64,000 nt of DNA from Panax quinquefolius (taxonomy: Eukaryota > Streptophyta > Magnoliopsida > Apiales > Araliaceae), in assembly GCA_020205615.1 (NCBI GenBank), contig CM035167.1:34574103-34638102 (forward strand), in the 5' to 3' direction. A program made the translations under genes and the position numbers. The notes below the pieces were generated by a model that saw only the letters and a list, made by a program, of their open reading frames with translations, ran no database searches and was not told the DNA's origin. Each line of letters begins with the position of its first letter. Positions within the stretch are counted from its first letter, which is position 1. Positions 24,711 through 36,703 of the stretch are shown piece by piece.

Positions 24711-26495
24711 TTAACTTATAATATCATCGTAGGTTAAATTATCATAATCAATATATCCTAAAGTTTTACTCAATTCTTCTCTGACTTTATGTGCAAACAA
24801 GGAAGGTAAACCATTAACGAATTTTTCTTTCCAAAATGGTTTATTACTATCAGTGCGCATCATAACTCGTGACATAAATACATCTTTATACCACCTAAAA
24901 CCACTTAGGGTAGGACAAGTGAGGTTACTAAGCTGATCATGAATTCTTTCAGTGATGTTTCTGGGAGTTCCAACAAAATGTTTAATTATGGTAAAAATTA
25001 AAGTATTAACTCCGTCAGGCGGACCAATACCAGCATCTTCATCAAAGATGGGATTGTCGTCATCATCCATCTGGATAGTATGAATAATTGATATTCTAGA
25101 TTCTTATGTGAGATGTTTTTCCCACCAAGACCTAAGAATACCAGTAAATCCACAAGCTATTAATTATACTATGTCCGGTTGAGACAGATGGTTGAATTTT
25201 GTAATATAGCTATTAGCTACCATAGACATATGATTTAGTTTATTAAGAATTTATTGTTCACTAAATCCATCAATATTCCATTCATATATTTTATTAGATG
25301 AAACAGAGAATTGTTTATCTAGGTTTCTCTCTTCGAACTGTAGGTCCGGAGGAGTAGGTCTAGAGTACCAATTTCTGGTAATACTTGTATTGTTAACTGT
25401 TAATTTGTTAAGTTGATCATTCAAGTCTGAAACAGTATTAGACTGATCAGAAGAACTGTTGCTTTCATTATCAGATTCAACCTAATCAATAAAAGCTATA
25501 GTGCCACTTGAACTTGCTTCATTTTTGAGTTTTTTAAATAATTTATCAATAGCATGAGTTAGTTCATTATCTTGACTAGGTAAACCTAACTTTTGCCTAT
25601 TTTCTGGTAATTTTAGTAAAGGTTGCTCAATCTTTGAATCAGGCCTTTTAATAGAGGTTTCTTCAAATTTGTCTTCAATTCTATCAAGCTGTTTACCAAC
25701 AGCTGCTAAGTATTGATTACTAAAGTTTAATTGTTCAATGATTTTTTTATCATCTTTAATATTATCTGAAACTTTAAAAGGACTAGCTATAACTGAAGTA
25801 TTTTTTACCGAAATGACTATAGATTCTAATGGGGGGTGATAAGAAGTAGTTTTGGATCTATCTTCTTTAACCCATTGGGATTTAGTAATAACATTACATT
25901 TACTTTGATATTGTTCATACCAGTTATAAAAAGTAATATTTATTTCTTCATTTTTAATAAATCTTTTCCATGTATTAATTATTTTATCTCTTTCCTTTTC
26001 AGTAGGGTGATTAGATCAAAATAGATGTCTTTTTTCTTTATTAGACTTAGTGTTAAAATCTTTGACTAATTCATCCCATTCTAATTTAAATTCTTTTTTT
26101 ATAACTCTTAATTGGTTATGTATGGGAGCATTAAAATCAGATTGAGTGGGAAACTCAGAAGATGTTGGAGAAGAAGAGCCTTCTTCTTCAACGGGATCAT
26201 TTTGGGTGTAATAAGGGTGACTAGCTTGACCTTGATTAAGGATTCCTTTAAGCTTAATATCTTTAATAGAAGGATTACTTAGAACTTCAGTGTCTCTTTG
26301 AGTATGAATTACTGAAGGTGCTGATGAACTTGAAATATCTTCTATTATGACTGGATTTCTAGTGCGTTCAAAACTAATTTTAACAGTTCCGTCAGAAAAT
26401 TGTCTAATATTTTCAATGTTTAATAAATTGTTTACTACAGGTTGTTGTGGTAACTTATTAGGTAAAGTCCATTGACTAGGTAAAGTAATATCCTT
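24711..26495 (-). pseudogene. Pararetrovirus coat-protein region, several stops
   Basis: One phase is kept through the interval, with stops at 26016 (TGA), 25482 (TAG), 25251 (TAA), 25164 (TAA), 25104 (TAA) and 24711 (TAA). The amino-terminal part is Ser/Pro/Glu-rich and variable-looking. The last 119 codons (25070-24711) resemble the caulimovirid coat-protein core, with a Trp-Tyr block and KPFWKEKFVNGLP. The position between movement protein and zinc knuckle supports this call. Confidence 0.75.
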
Positions 26496-27214
26496 CTAGA
26501 GAATTGTTCTAGGGATCTGGACATTAGCATTACTAGTTAAACTTTGAATTAAAATTGTTTGATCTTTAGGACTTTTATTAAGAGCATGAACATTCATGTT
26601 TGACTTCATGGTCTTATAATAAATTCTGTAAATCAAAGCAATAGGCTGAGATCCTTCAATCATATGAGTGATCTCACCAGAAGTTTTAATATTTAATGTT
26701 AAAGCTTTTAATAAATTTTGATCACTGAGGCTAAGTGTGAAATCAGGAAAGCAATTGAAATTGATAGGTCCATTATGCAGACTTGATTCCATAGCTCCAA
26801 TAATACATGGGTAATAATTCAAAAATCTAGCGTCACGAAGACAAAGGTAGATACATGAATTAATTCCTTTAATGTTAAGTGGTTTAACTGCAACTTGAAC
26901 AAGACCTATATGAATAAAATTAAAACCCTTTTTTCTATGTTTTTTAATAACATCTGGAGATAAAGACTACAATTTTCATATTCTTTGTTAATTGCATAAA
27001 CCTTTTCAACTGTCTTAACATTATAATCAGTTTTAAAGTTATCTAAAAAATTTGATTGATAAATTTCTCTAGGAGAAACTCTGGGTATGTTCCAATCATG
27101 GAGTACTTGACTTATGTTTTCATAACTACGTTCTTCCTGGTTGACTATGTCTGGAACAGGGGGCAAAGCTGACGGGTTACTAACTGAGGAGCTAGATCTG
27201 AATAGTCGACTCAT
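26496..27214 (-). pseudogene. Pararetrovirus movement protein
   Basis: ATG at 27214 opens the polyprotein 256 bases after the primer site. The segment 27214-26906 is Ser-rich and then enters the caulimovirus movement-protein domain. A frameshift near 26890 moves the rest to the phase of 26822-26496, which contains the MESSLHNGPINFNCFPDFTL block. A TAG ends this piece at 26496. Movement proteins of this 30K family carry virus through plasmodesmata. Confidence 0.85.
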
Positions 27215-27469
27215 CTTTTAAATGATTTTCAAAAATAATTCTTAAGCATTATTCTTTTATAAATACCTTAGCTATCCTTAAGACACATACCTATATTCTA
27301 AAACCAGACACTACTCACACCTGGAGACTTACAAAAGGTTTTCGGTGAACTAGGTGGTCTACAGATAGATCGGGTGACTTTGGATAATGAAAAGAATAAT
27401 GTTTTGAAATCAGAAAAGAAGAGTTGATTAAATAGATCTTACTTCATCAATTAGAAACAACAAACAACT

Positions 27470-27483
27470 TGGCTCTGATACCA
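27470..27483 (-). other. Pararetrovirus primer binding site (tRNA-Met)
   Basis: On the - strand TGGTATCAGAGCCA, a perfect 14-base complement of the initiator tRNA-Met 3' end. In caulimovirids this is where first-strand synthesis starts, conventionally genome position 1, and where the virion DNA has a discontinuity. Confidence 0.92.
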
Positions 27484-27485
27484 TT

Positions 27486-27548
27486 TGGGGCTGAATGAGA
27501 AGATGAAAAGAGAAGAACATGAGAGCACATACAAACACAATAGAATTA
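27486..27548 (-). repeat. Viral leader end, inverted copy of 28432-28494
   Basis: These ~62 bases are the reverse complement of 28432-28494 with very few differences. Both represent the viral leader just 5' of the primer site, one in each integrated segment. The - strand copy continues into the primer site; the + strand copy stops 2-5 bases before it. Confidence 0.9.
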
Positions 27549-27904
27549 CTTGCCAAGTTCAAAAAGAATTTTTGGATTCTCCTCTATTGATTCCTCCAGT
27601 TACTGTTACCCTTGCCGGTGTATCTTCTTGTAAAAACCCCATAAAAACAACTGAGAAATCAAAAGAAAAATCAGTTGTTCCCCCTGACCCAATTGATGTT
27701 ACTAATGTGTCTAGTTACTCCAACTCTCAATTAAGGCTTCTTGCAGACGCCATTCATATGAGACTTGACCAGTTACATGAAGAATCAGATAAAGCTTCTT
27801 CTCAGTCCAAAGAAGGTGGCTCCAGTCAAAATCTTGAAGACGAAGATGATTGTGATCCTTATGGCACTATCAATCTTCAGGATGCTCAAGATCCTTTCTC
27901 CTAA
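27549..27904 (+). pseudogene. Carboxy-terminal end of a pararetrovirus ORF
   Basis: Open from the junction at 27549 to TAA 27902-27904, 118 codons with no start of its own. It is hydrophilic, rich in Ser, Glu and Asp, ends in an acidic tail (EDEDDCDPYG), and shows the helical-looking block SQLRLLADAIHMRLDQL. It lies ~320 bases upstream of the viral TATA box, where caulimovirids end their last ORF. I do not recognise a domain; viral origin rests on position. Confidence 0.6.
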
Positions 27905-28226
27905 TTCCTGTAGTAATCAATCAAAGTGGAGATGATGATATCAGCCGTCATCATGCCCTCAAGACTGCCTCCTAAGTGACTCCGAGTTAAGCAAAGTACC
28001 TTCCCCGACAAATTACTAGTCAAGAAGATCTTATGCTGCACGGTAAAGCACATCTCAGTCAAGCATCTGGCCCCACGACCGCATTTGTCAAAAGAGATGC
28101 CTGCTTTTCCACCGAAAGAAAATTCTTTTACTTTTACTTTACTTTAGTAAATGTAATATGTTTTTTACTTGTACTTTTACTTCAGTTAATGTAATAGTAA
28201 CATTGTAAACAGTTCATTTCCTTGAT

Positions 28227-28235
28227 CTATAAAAT
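28227..28235 (+). promoter_or_regulatory. Pararetrovirus pregenomic RNA promoter (TATA box)
   Basis: CTATAAAAT, about 180 bases upstream of an AATAAA signal and ~270 bases before the end of the leader, matches the arrangement of caulimovirid pregenomic promoters. Confidence 0.65.
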
Positions 28236-28408
28236 GAAACTGAATTCATTTGGTAAGGCAGACTTAAAAAGACGCTGAGTTCCTTCTCAGTTGAATCTTT
28301 AGCCTTTACCACTGTTTAGCCTATCTTTACCCCTCTTCTTCTAATGTTCTTAATCTAGTAAACTTGTAAGTCATTTATTTTCTGCACTTGTACATAGTTT
28401 AAGTTATC

Positions 28409-28414
28409 AATAAA
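28409..28414 (+). terminator. Pararetrovirus poly(A) signal
   Basis: AATAAA downstream of the promoter. In pararetroviruses the pregenomic RNA passes this signal once and is cut on the second pass, giving terminal redundancy. Confidence 0.55.
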
Positions 28415-28491
28415 TAACTGTTTTTATTTAATAATTCTATTGTGTTTGTATGTGCTCTCTTGTTCTTCTCTTTTCATCTTCTCATTCCGCC

Positions 28492-28494
<3 letters not shown>

Positions 28495-28529
<35 letters not shown>

Positions 28530-28597
28530 CAAATAAACGCTCCAGACATAAGTCTAGGCTCAATCAAGGCATAACTTGATAATGTTAGTCCATATAT

Positions 28598-28642
<45 letters not shown>
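28495..28642. repeat. (TA)n-flanked repeat, copy 1
   Basis: Two (TA)n runs (28494-28526 and 28603-28642) flank an ~80-base unique block (ATAAGCAAATAAACGCTCCA...) that recurs, also between (TA)n runs, at 44098-44216 with about five differences. The viral + segment ends exactly where the first run begins. Confidence 0.85.
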
Positions 28643-28644
<2 letters not shown>

Positions 28645-29370
28645 AACTGAAATGAAACCACAGACCGAAGTTGGGGCATACACATGCAACACGACTCTCA
28701 ACGTGAAGAATGGTGTGTGCAAAGATGAATAGAAAGGCTTTAAAGTGTGTAAGAAGGCTTACAGTGGACTGCCAAAGAAGACTTCAATAACTTTAAATGG
28801 ATGAACACTAGGCTCCCGCCGGTAAAAATATGACAGAATATAAGCTCAAAAGTGTTTGAAATAAGAAAGCAGTTAGTTTATAGTTTGCATAAATCAAATT
28901 GGACAAGGTTTCCTCGTTATTTCTCTTGTAAATAAGGCCACCCCAAGCCCTCTATATATAGAGAAGGGTGTTGCAGGTCTATCTGCGGCTGCCCGGGATG
29001 CCCAGGAGAGCGTGGGTCCCGTCGTGTTGAAGTACGTACACTCGGACAATGCATTGTTTTCTCGGACTTTCATAACTTTCAATTCAAGAGTCTGATGGAA
29101 GCGTGTCATACCATTCTAGAAAGTTCTTTCCGAGAGCTACACGATGACATATGATTTGCCCTTTTTTGATTCTGGGAAGATGGGTCCATGACTGAAATAG
29201 CATTTCTAGGTTTTCGTTAGGCAATCCGGTGAGCTATTTTGCTTAGTTTGTGCTCCAAAGTAAAGATATGGTTCTTGTGGAACTTCTTTTGAAGATGTTT
29301 AAGTTGAAATGAGTGTATTTGATTTGAAGTGAAGTTGAGTTGGAAAAATGACCATTTTGCCCCTCCCGGG
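28643..29370 (-). repeat. Probable LTR part of the gag-only element
   Basis: No gene. A TATA-like CTCTATATATAGAG sits at 28950-28962, with GC-rich sequence on the side that would be transcribed upstream in - orientation. Position at the 3' side of a - strand element suggests LTR, but the matching right copy is truncated, so this is inference. Confidence 0.35.
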
Positions 29371-29676
29371 GTTATATCCGGTGTTCGCGTAGTTGTAGCA
29401 GTCTTTTCTCAAGGTTATCTTTGAGGTTGTCATGGTGTTGACTCTGAATATCCTCAGGGTTATCGCTAAGGTTGGAATTGATGTTGTGGTCCTCCAGGGT
29501 TACCTCTAGAGTGTGAAAAAGACACTTTTGTTCTCCTGCATAGTTAGTAACAGGAAAAGAAAATTTTGAGTATCTACAGAGGCCCCTCTTTATCATATTC
29601 ATGCAATGCAATGGAATGGACATGATAAAGATTAGTAGACACTTGAAATATGACAAGGTATTTTTAATGATGCAAA

Positions 29677-29880
29677 TCGCAATGTAATGAATGTTATGAT
29701 GAATGTTAAAATGTTATCGCAAATCACAGCTCGTAAATCGCACATCGTATTTCGCACTTCGCCCTTCGCTTTTCGCATTTGGCCAATCGCACTTTGTAAC
29801 TCGCACATCGCATTTTGTATATCGCTAATCGCAATGTAATGAATGTTATGATGCATGTTAAAATGTTTTCGCAGATCACT
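29677..29880. repeat. TCGCA-rich minisatellite between two direct repeats
   Basis: A ~45-base block (AATCGCAATGTAATGAATGT...) occurs at about 29675 and again at about 29829. Between them, short degenerate units of the form TCGCA(C/T)NTCGCA repeat (29718-29835). On the - strand this reads as an open, helix-like repeat (AMCELQSAIGQMRKAKGEVR), probably a by-product of the repeat. Confidence 0.75.
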
Positions 29881-31744
29881 TTACCTTTATCGATCATTTA
29901 TGATGCCTATGCTTGTGTTGACTCCAACAGTTTAGCTTTTTGTCGGTTTCATCGATGCTTGTTTGATGAAGAGAAATTTAGATGTTTTCTTCATCTTTAC
30001 TGGGGATGACGTTCTAAAATCACCAGACCTTCCTGATGTATACGCTGGTAGTTTACGATAGTGTCTACCCTAATGGTATTTTGACAACAGATGCTACCCT
30101 ACTGGTAGTTGAATACGCTGACATTGCCAAACTTTTTCTGTTCCCACTCGAACAGTGGTATACAAATCTTTCATTGATGAACTGTCTTGATTTTCCCTTT
30201 AATTGATGCCAATGGTTTAGAATAACGGATCCTCCGATACCTTCGCTGAAGTAATATTCAAAGGTTTGTTTCACTAGACTCTGCCTTGATAGAGATGTAC
30301 GTTGATGTAGCGCCTTTGCACATGTATAGATCATGCATGATGTGATGCTCTAGATTTCCTTAGGAATCTAATGTCCTAGGTTGATGCAGATTATAAATTG
30401 TACGGAGTAGAATTTTACCTCACCCTTTTTGAGGTGACTTGGAGTCTCCTTTCGTTGTTGGGTACTTGTGCCCCATTTCCTTGAGCGTTTGATTCGTAAC
30501 CCAGCTGAACTGATGACCTGAATGCCGCTAACATTCCTGGAGGGTGCAGCTCATTCTTTCCCTGCCCATATTTGAAATTCAGTGTAGAGGTCTCGACTTG
30601 TGAGAATTTTACGCTGGTTGGCACATTTGATGATGAGGATTTCATTCGCTAGACCTTTTGTCATTAGGCTTATACTTTTAAGTTAATGACTTTCTTTAGA
30701 ATTTTTCCCTTCTTTTGTAGGGGCGAGCTAAAGTCGCCATGATTTCTTTTAGGAGTTCTCCCCTTTCTTTTGTTGAGAGGCTTGATCATGCCTTAAGCTC
30801 CTTCCATTTTCTGGAATTTGACAATGCCCCAATCCTTTCGAGTGTTAATGCCGAGGGTTCATACGAGAAACTCTCTTTGTTGATGAAGTCGTAATTGAGT
30901 AATATCTAAATCGCCAGTTAGATGATGTGAGGGAAGTTTTGATGATGATGTACCATGCTGATAGTGCTGACTGGTGCATTTTCCTCTTTAGGATGGTTGA
31001 CAAATGCCCTAGTGTTGAGTTGTCTCTATTCTTGAGATTACTCCAGTCTTGTTGTATGAGTTCTAATATCGGGTTGTCGCTAATTTTGAAATTAGCCCAG
31101 CCTTGTTTGTTGTCTGGGATAGTTGCTTTGACAGATGAGTTGATAAGACGTCGAGATCACAAGAGGCTTTTATTTCTGTACCAGATGGTGAACATGTAGT
31201 GGATTTGGGCTTTTATGCCCTCAATCATTGTTCCTGACTTATTCTCGCAATCGGCGTTGATGGTTTTCTTCTGATTTGATGAAGACTTGTGATTGACGGT
31301 GTCGACTTTTTGAAGGTCCTTGCTGCTGTTTGTCTTAGTGTATCGTTGTTTCTTCCTTTCTATGATTTGTGTCATATTCGATGGAATGACATGGAAGTGT
31401 TGTTGGATCTTCTCCATATGGGTTGCTGACTTGGAGGGTTGTTCTTGGGTGTAGACTTGGGATTGATGTTTGGGTTTGGATATTTCTTTTGAGGGTTTGA
31501 CCGCACAACTGATGGCTGCCTATGTACTTCTGGGTACGTGGGAGATCAGGTCGACGTAGTTCCTGCTTGATAAGATAGAAGGTTTGAGAAATGTTTGTTT
31601 AGGTTTTTGTTTGAGAAGTGTTTGTTTGGGTTTTTGTTTAGTTTGATAGCACCATTGATGGCTGCTTACGTACTCCTATTGAAGAGGAGATCAGGTCTTT
31701 TGTAGTTCACGTCGGATGAGCTGAAACCTGATTGATTTGACTTT
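29881..31744 (-). other. Non-coding interior of the gag-only element
   Basis: No gene. Two copies of a block (TGGCTGC(C/T)TA(T/C)GTACT... GAGATCAGGTC ... GTAGTTC) occur at about 31512 and 31652. On the - strand this reads like a conserved string often seen downstream of gag/pol in Tat-type elements (from memory, not searched). Confidence 0.4.
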
Positions 31745-31841
31745 TGATTTTTGATTTTTTTTCATTTTTCTTTCTTTTTTTTCATTTTTCTTTTTTTTTC
31801 TCATTTTTTCTTTTTCTTTTTTTTCTCTTTTCTTTTTTTAC
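31745..31841. repeat. T-rich polypyrimidine tract
   Basis: Nearly pure T/C run on the + strand (purine on the element strand), directly after the end of gag. It could act as an internal polypurine tract or be simple-sequence expansion. Confidence 0.7.
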
Positions 31842-31942
31842 ATGCATGGAAAACAAAAGGCATACTACAAAGAAAGTGATACCGTCGCAACATCTTCTGG
31901 AACTCATAATTTTATCCACTGGATCAACATCTTCTTGGCTAG

Positions 31943-32035
31943 TTAAGGCATGATAGTCCAGTTGTCAGTGGTTATGTTGCCTTCAAGGCTCGCAATAGAG
32001 GTTACGTCTTGGTTCTGAATGTCTTCACTTATGGC
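31943..32035 (-). pseudogene. 3' end of the gag gene beyond the solo LTR
   Basis: When the LTR 32036-39773 and one copy of the 5-base duplication are removed, the gag phase from 39774 continues through this segment for ~30 codons (SEDIQNQDVTSIASLEGN) to TAA at 31943-31945. This supports both the gag call and the insertion boundaries. Confidence 0.8.
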
Positions 32036-32844
32036 TGTGATGCTCCCAAATTCAGGTACTTTTAACCCGAACTCGGTGCTTCACAATACCATTTCTATGA
32101 GCGAAATAATACTAATAATAATATAAATAACAAATTTAGTTTACATATATCAGAGTCTAATCCCAAGTACGCAACCTTTGCTATAATTCCTTACTTGATA
32201 GATAATATATATCATTGCCTTAATACAGTCTAACTATTACAAAAGATACAATTACACATATTCAGTTTGCGTTCCTTTTTTCCTTGTTCTTGGTCGAACC
32301 TTCTAGTTGTTCACACTTAGCTGAAAACCTTTAAATTAAGCACGGATGAGCATTTGAGTGCCCAGCAAGTAATAACAATTAGAAATATAATTAACTGAAA
32401 GAAATAAATGTTTTCTTTGTGCATCACTTCTACAACGAATTTATAGTTGTGAAGTAAACTGAACAGATAATAATAACATAACAATTCTATCTCAAATTTT
32501 TAAAACTACATATTGACTTTATATATAGATATTAGTTGACAGGCTATGAATATTGTTTTTAGTTTTCGCTAAGGTTTAGCAGAACATCATCTACAAATTG
32601 TCATGACTTATAGGCACGAGGGTGATCTGCCCAATGTGCCCTATATTGATCAATACTACAGTGCAAGAACGATATTATCGTTCACTCTGTCCGCCTTGGG
32701 CGCATAAAAGTTTTCCCTTGATCAAGATGTTCATACTTAGTCTGGAATTCGAACCAAAACAATTTGATTGGATACAAAAAGGTTTTATCTTATTCAACGA
32801 TATTTCTGAATCTGTGTCTAGCTGATCAAGTAGCTTAGAAGGCT

Positions 32845-32885
<41 letters not shown>

Positions 32886-34689
32886 CAACATGTGTTTAAC
32901 TACAATAATTATCCAAGTGGGGACGCTTGTGTAACCATATTTAGAAATTAACGAACAACATATATATCTGAATTACCATATACTAACATGTTGATAAACA
33001 ATGATCGGATATAGAAAATATCACAATAGGGTTAATAATATAGCATAATAATAATATAATTCTGAATCTTCTTACCCATGTCCATTGCATAAAGAAAATG
33101 CAAAGGTAAGATACTCACACGATCTACCGCTTACAGTTCGTAACTTAGTTCTATCTTTATATAACACCTATCAGTAATAAGATCATTTGATCGATTAGAA
33201 TAACATATCACAACACATAGCACTGCTTATTATAGTCAACACATAACCTAACCACATTAGCACATAGGTTTAACAACCATTGAATCACAAATAAACACTT
33301 ATATAGTCAAAATATCTAAGTTCAAATCAATTTCTGAAACATGTCGGTATACCGATAGCTTTATCGGGTAATTATCGAGTCTAAGACTCTATTCTGTAAC
33401 TTAGTATCAGTCATATTATTTTTAAATGACTTATAGTAATTTGAAAACATTTATTATAATTTATCATAAATTTTCAAACATCGGAATCATTATTAAATGA
33501 TTTAAATATTAAACCATTCTATTATCATTAATATTTAATTAATATTAAACTATTAATGAAACCATTGCCAAAAGGTTAAAGTTCTTTATAATAACTCAAA
33601 ATACTTTTAAAATATTAATATTACCCTTAAATGATTTTTAAAATAATTAATATCATTTTTAAATAATTATCATTAATATTAAAGTATTAATGTATTACTT
33701 ACTAAAATATTAAAAGTCCGTAATCATAACTTAAAATATTTTTAATTCATTTATATCCTTTTAAATGATTTTTAAATAAATAAAACCATTTTTAAACTAT
33801 TTATTTAATATAATTATTGAATAAATTTAATATCATTGATATTAAATTAATATCATTTATTAAAGAAATTATCCTTTAAATATTAAAAGTTATATTTTAT
33901 AACTTAAAATATCCTTAAACACTTTATTTACATTTAAAATGATTATTTTAATATTAAAATTATTTTTAAACTAATTTATTTAATATAATTATTAAATAAT
34001 TCTAATATCATTAATAGTAAATAATTTATGAAATTTACCTTTAAATATTGAAAGTTATATTTTATAACTTAAAATATTTTTAAACTATTTATTTTCATTT
34101 AAAATAATTTTTTAATATTAAAATCATTTTTAAACTAATTTATTTAATATAATTATTAAATAAATCTAATATCATTAATATTTAAAATATTAATATTTTT
34201 TCATGACAAAATAGCAAAAGTTATATTTATAACATAAAATACTTTTATAACCTTTATATAATTTTTAAATCATTAATTCTATTTTTCATCATTTATTTAA
34301 TACATTTATTAAATAACTTAAATATCATTAATATTAATTTATTAATGAAATTTCATCACAAAATATTCAAAGTTAAAGTTTATAACTCAAAATATATTTT
34401 AACACTTTATTCACATTAAAAATAATTATTATAATATAAAAATCATTTTTCTCTAATTTATTTAATATAAAATTAAATAGATTAAATACCATCAATACAT
34501 AAATAATTATAATTATTAATGAAAAACATCTCAAATTTTCAAAAGTTATTTTTTTATAATTTAAAATAATTTTTAAAATCGTTTTTATAATTTTTAGAAT
34601 TTATTTTATATTTTTAATCATTTTTCGGAAAATCAAAAAATAAAAATAATTAAAATCGTTGTAACCTTTAGCGACGCTTTCTGTCGTTG

Positions 34690-35130
34690 TAGGTGTTCTT
34701 GGGGCTCAAGAACACTGATAGCCAGAGACCAAGGGATCAACTTTGATCACTTTGTTATTTCCAAAGATGTGTTTTCGAGCGAGCTTGAACCTCGACCTTG
34801 TAGTGTTTATGCAACACTACAAGTATCAACAATAAATTAGTTCATAACGTAACTTATCAGCAATATTCAAAGCCCCAAAGTAGCTGTCAGAAGCTTCTGG
34901 GCTTTCTGGGTTACGTAGAAACCCAGACAGCTTCGACTGCCTACTTTGTGGCTCGATTCTCTCCCAGTTTTTGGTCATTATTCATGTGGTCTAAATATTC
35001 AAATCGATAGAACTTGTGTCATAGAACATAAAAACAATAACAGACCAGTCCAACAACAACACATTCATATGTTATTATTCGGTCAAATCCTGTCAGAAGG
35101 CCTGTTCTTCCCGTTTCTGGAAATTCCAGA
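34690..35130. repeat. Palindromic CTGGG/CCAGA blocks in solo LTR A
   Basis: Related to the repeats at 19283-19932: GGTGTTCTTGGGGCTCAAGAAC near 34695 is split here as GGTGTTCTTGGG + CTCAAGAAC, and TTTCTGGGTTACGTAGAAACCC lies near 34910 with TTTCTGGAAATTCCAGAAAC near 35112. Divergence is higher than in the 19 kb copy. Confidence 0.6.
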
Positions 35131-36693
35131 AACTTAAAAATCAGTTCGAGAAGGATAATTTGACCATCGATTACTTTCCTTCTGTTGGTTATTTAGGTGA
35201 TCTATGGGCTTTAATCTGTATTTAATATACCATTCTACAACCTTGTTACAACAATAGAAATAAAACAACAAAAACGAGCAAGATCTAAACGCACGGATGT
35301 TATTGATGTTATTGATCTAACATCTATCAACCAGATCATTGATTAACACTATAAACAATATATTTAAACAACTAAACACAACATTTAACACAACTTGTAA
35401 GACCCCAACTTATTATTAATGAAATTTAATTTTCTCTATTTATTATTTTAAAATAGTAAAGGTTGATTTGATTAATGTGGATAGTTAGGGGTAAGATACG
35501 CAAATATTTCAAAATAAGCAAGTGGTTGTAAAATATTCATTGTTGTCGGGGAATATTCGTTTGGTCGTGGAATATTAAATCTTTGTCGGGGAATATTAAA
35601 CGACGGCGAGCCATGTGGGCCCCATAACTTGAAAGCGATTGGATGAAGAAAACGACAAATATAAGTTGTTTAAAAATAACTACAGTAGTTGTTATCAATT
35701 ATCTTGTTAAAATACCGGTGGTTAAAACACAAGAAGATTACCAGTATTGCACCAATTATTGACTCTTACATAAGAAGGCACTACTCAATAATGGTTACGT
35801 GTAATTATCATCAAAGATTTTATTGAGTTAATAATTGTTGCGTTGATATTTTATATTCTTTGTTGTTTCAATAATTATCATTACACAAGATTTTTCATTA
35901 TCGAAGCAATAATTCATATTATCCGAATAATATTATTAGATTACATTATTGACAATGTCTAGAAAGTTACATCTAAGGAGAGGTTTGGTCACCTAATCAT
36001 TGCTAAGAAGAAGAAGAAATTCTTATTGGAAAGCCCCCCTCTTTCTCGAACTGCTGGTTGTCAATATTATGATTCTCGTAATATTATTTGTGAATAATTA
36101 ATTATTGATTCATATGATGAGAAAAATATTGATTTTATGTGGATATAGATGGAGAAAATTTTTATTGTGACAATTGTTGAAAATTGATATTTTATCTTTT
36201 TCTCGATAAAATAATTCATTTAAATATATTATTATATGTTAATAATATAATAATGGTTATATTTTTACAACGAATGTGGGATATATGAGTATACGAGGAG
36301 GAAGAGTATTTTTGTTGCAATAAATGTTTAAAACATGTTAAACATGTCGGTGGACCCCATTTATTGGTGAAATTTGATTATAGCTTTTGTAAAATCGCTT
36401 CGTTTGTGGATTTTTGGTCAATTTCTTCCGCAAAGTTGTAGAGAATTGAATTTCCTATAAAACTCGCGAGATTCAATTTTTACGATGAAAGGGCTATTTA
36501 TTATGAATTATTGAAGTTCAAGTCTCAAATAATTGATTTTGGAAGTTTAAAATATTTAAAATTAGAAAAACATTTTTCTTACTTTTTCTAGAATGTGGCA
36601 TGTGTTTGATGCATTTGAAATCGATTCTAGGCATGTGTAGGAAATTTATTATTAATTTATTAAATTTTCTACTTTGGTGTTCTAAGCAATTTC

Positions 36694-36703
36694 CTATAAA
36701 TAG
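36694..36703 (+). promoter_or_regulatory. TATA box of solo LTR B
   Basis: CTATAAATAG, ~1.3 kb into the LTR, at the same relative place as the - strand CTATAAATAG of the related LTR at 46391-46400. Confidence 0.6.

Larger units (their letters stand above)
21284..28494. mobile_element. Endogenous pararetrovirus (Caulimoviridae), two segments in opposite orientation
   Basis: The - strand segment (27548 down to about 21284) holds, in order, tRNA-Met primer site, movement protein, coat protein with CCHC zinc knuckle, aspartic protease, reverse transcriptase and RNase H. The + strand segment (27549-28494) holds the end of an ORF, a promoter with TATA box, a poly(A) signal and the leader up to the primer site. 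Together they cover much of one genome. From 26822 to 22371 a single reading phase runs through movement protein, coat protein, protease and RT, interrupted only by stops, so the ancestor had one large polyprotein as in Petuvirus or Florendovirus. No integrase is present, as expected for this family. It is defective: many stops and several frameshifts. Confidence 0.9.

Noticed and set aside
29677..29835. CRISPR-like array
   Set aside because: Plant nuclear context, degenerate contiguous units without regular unique spacers.
29632..29856. Small coiled-coil protein
   Set aside because: The open frame coincides with the TCGCA minisatellite and is best explained by repeat composition.
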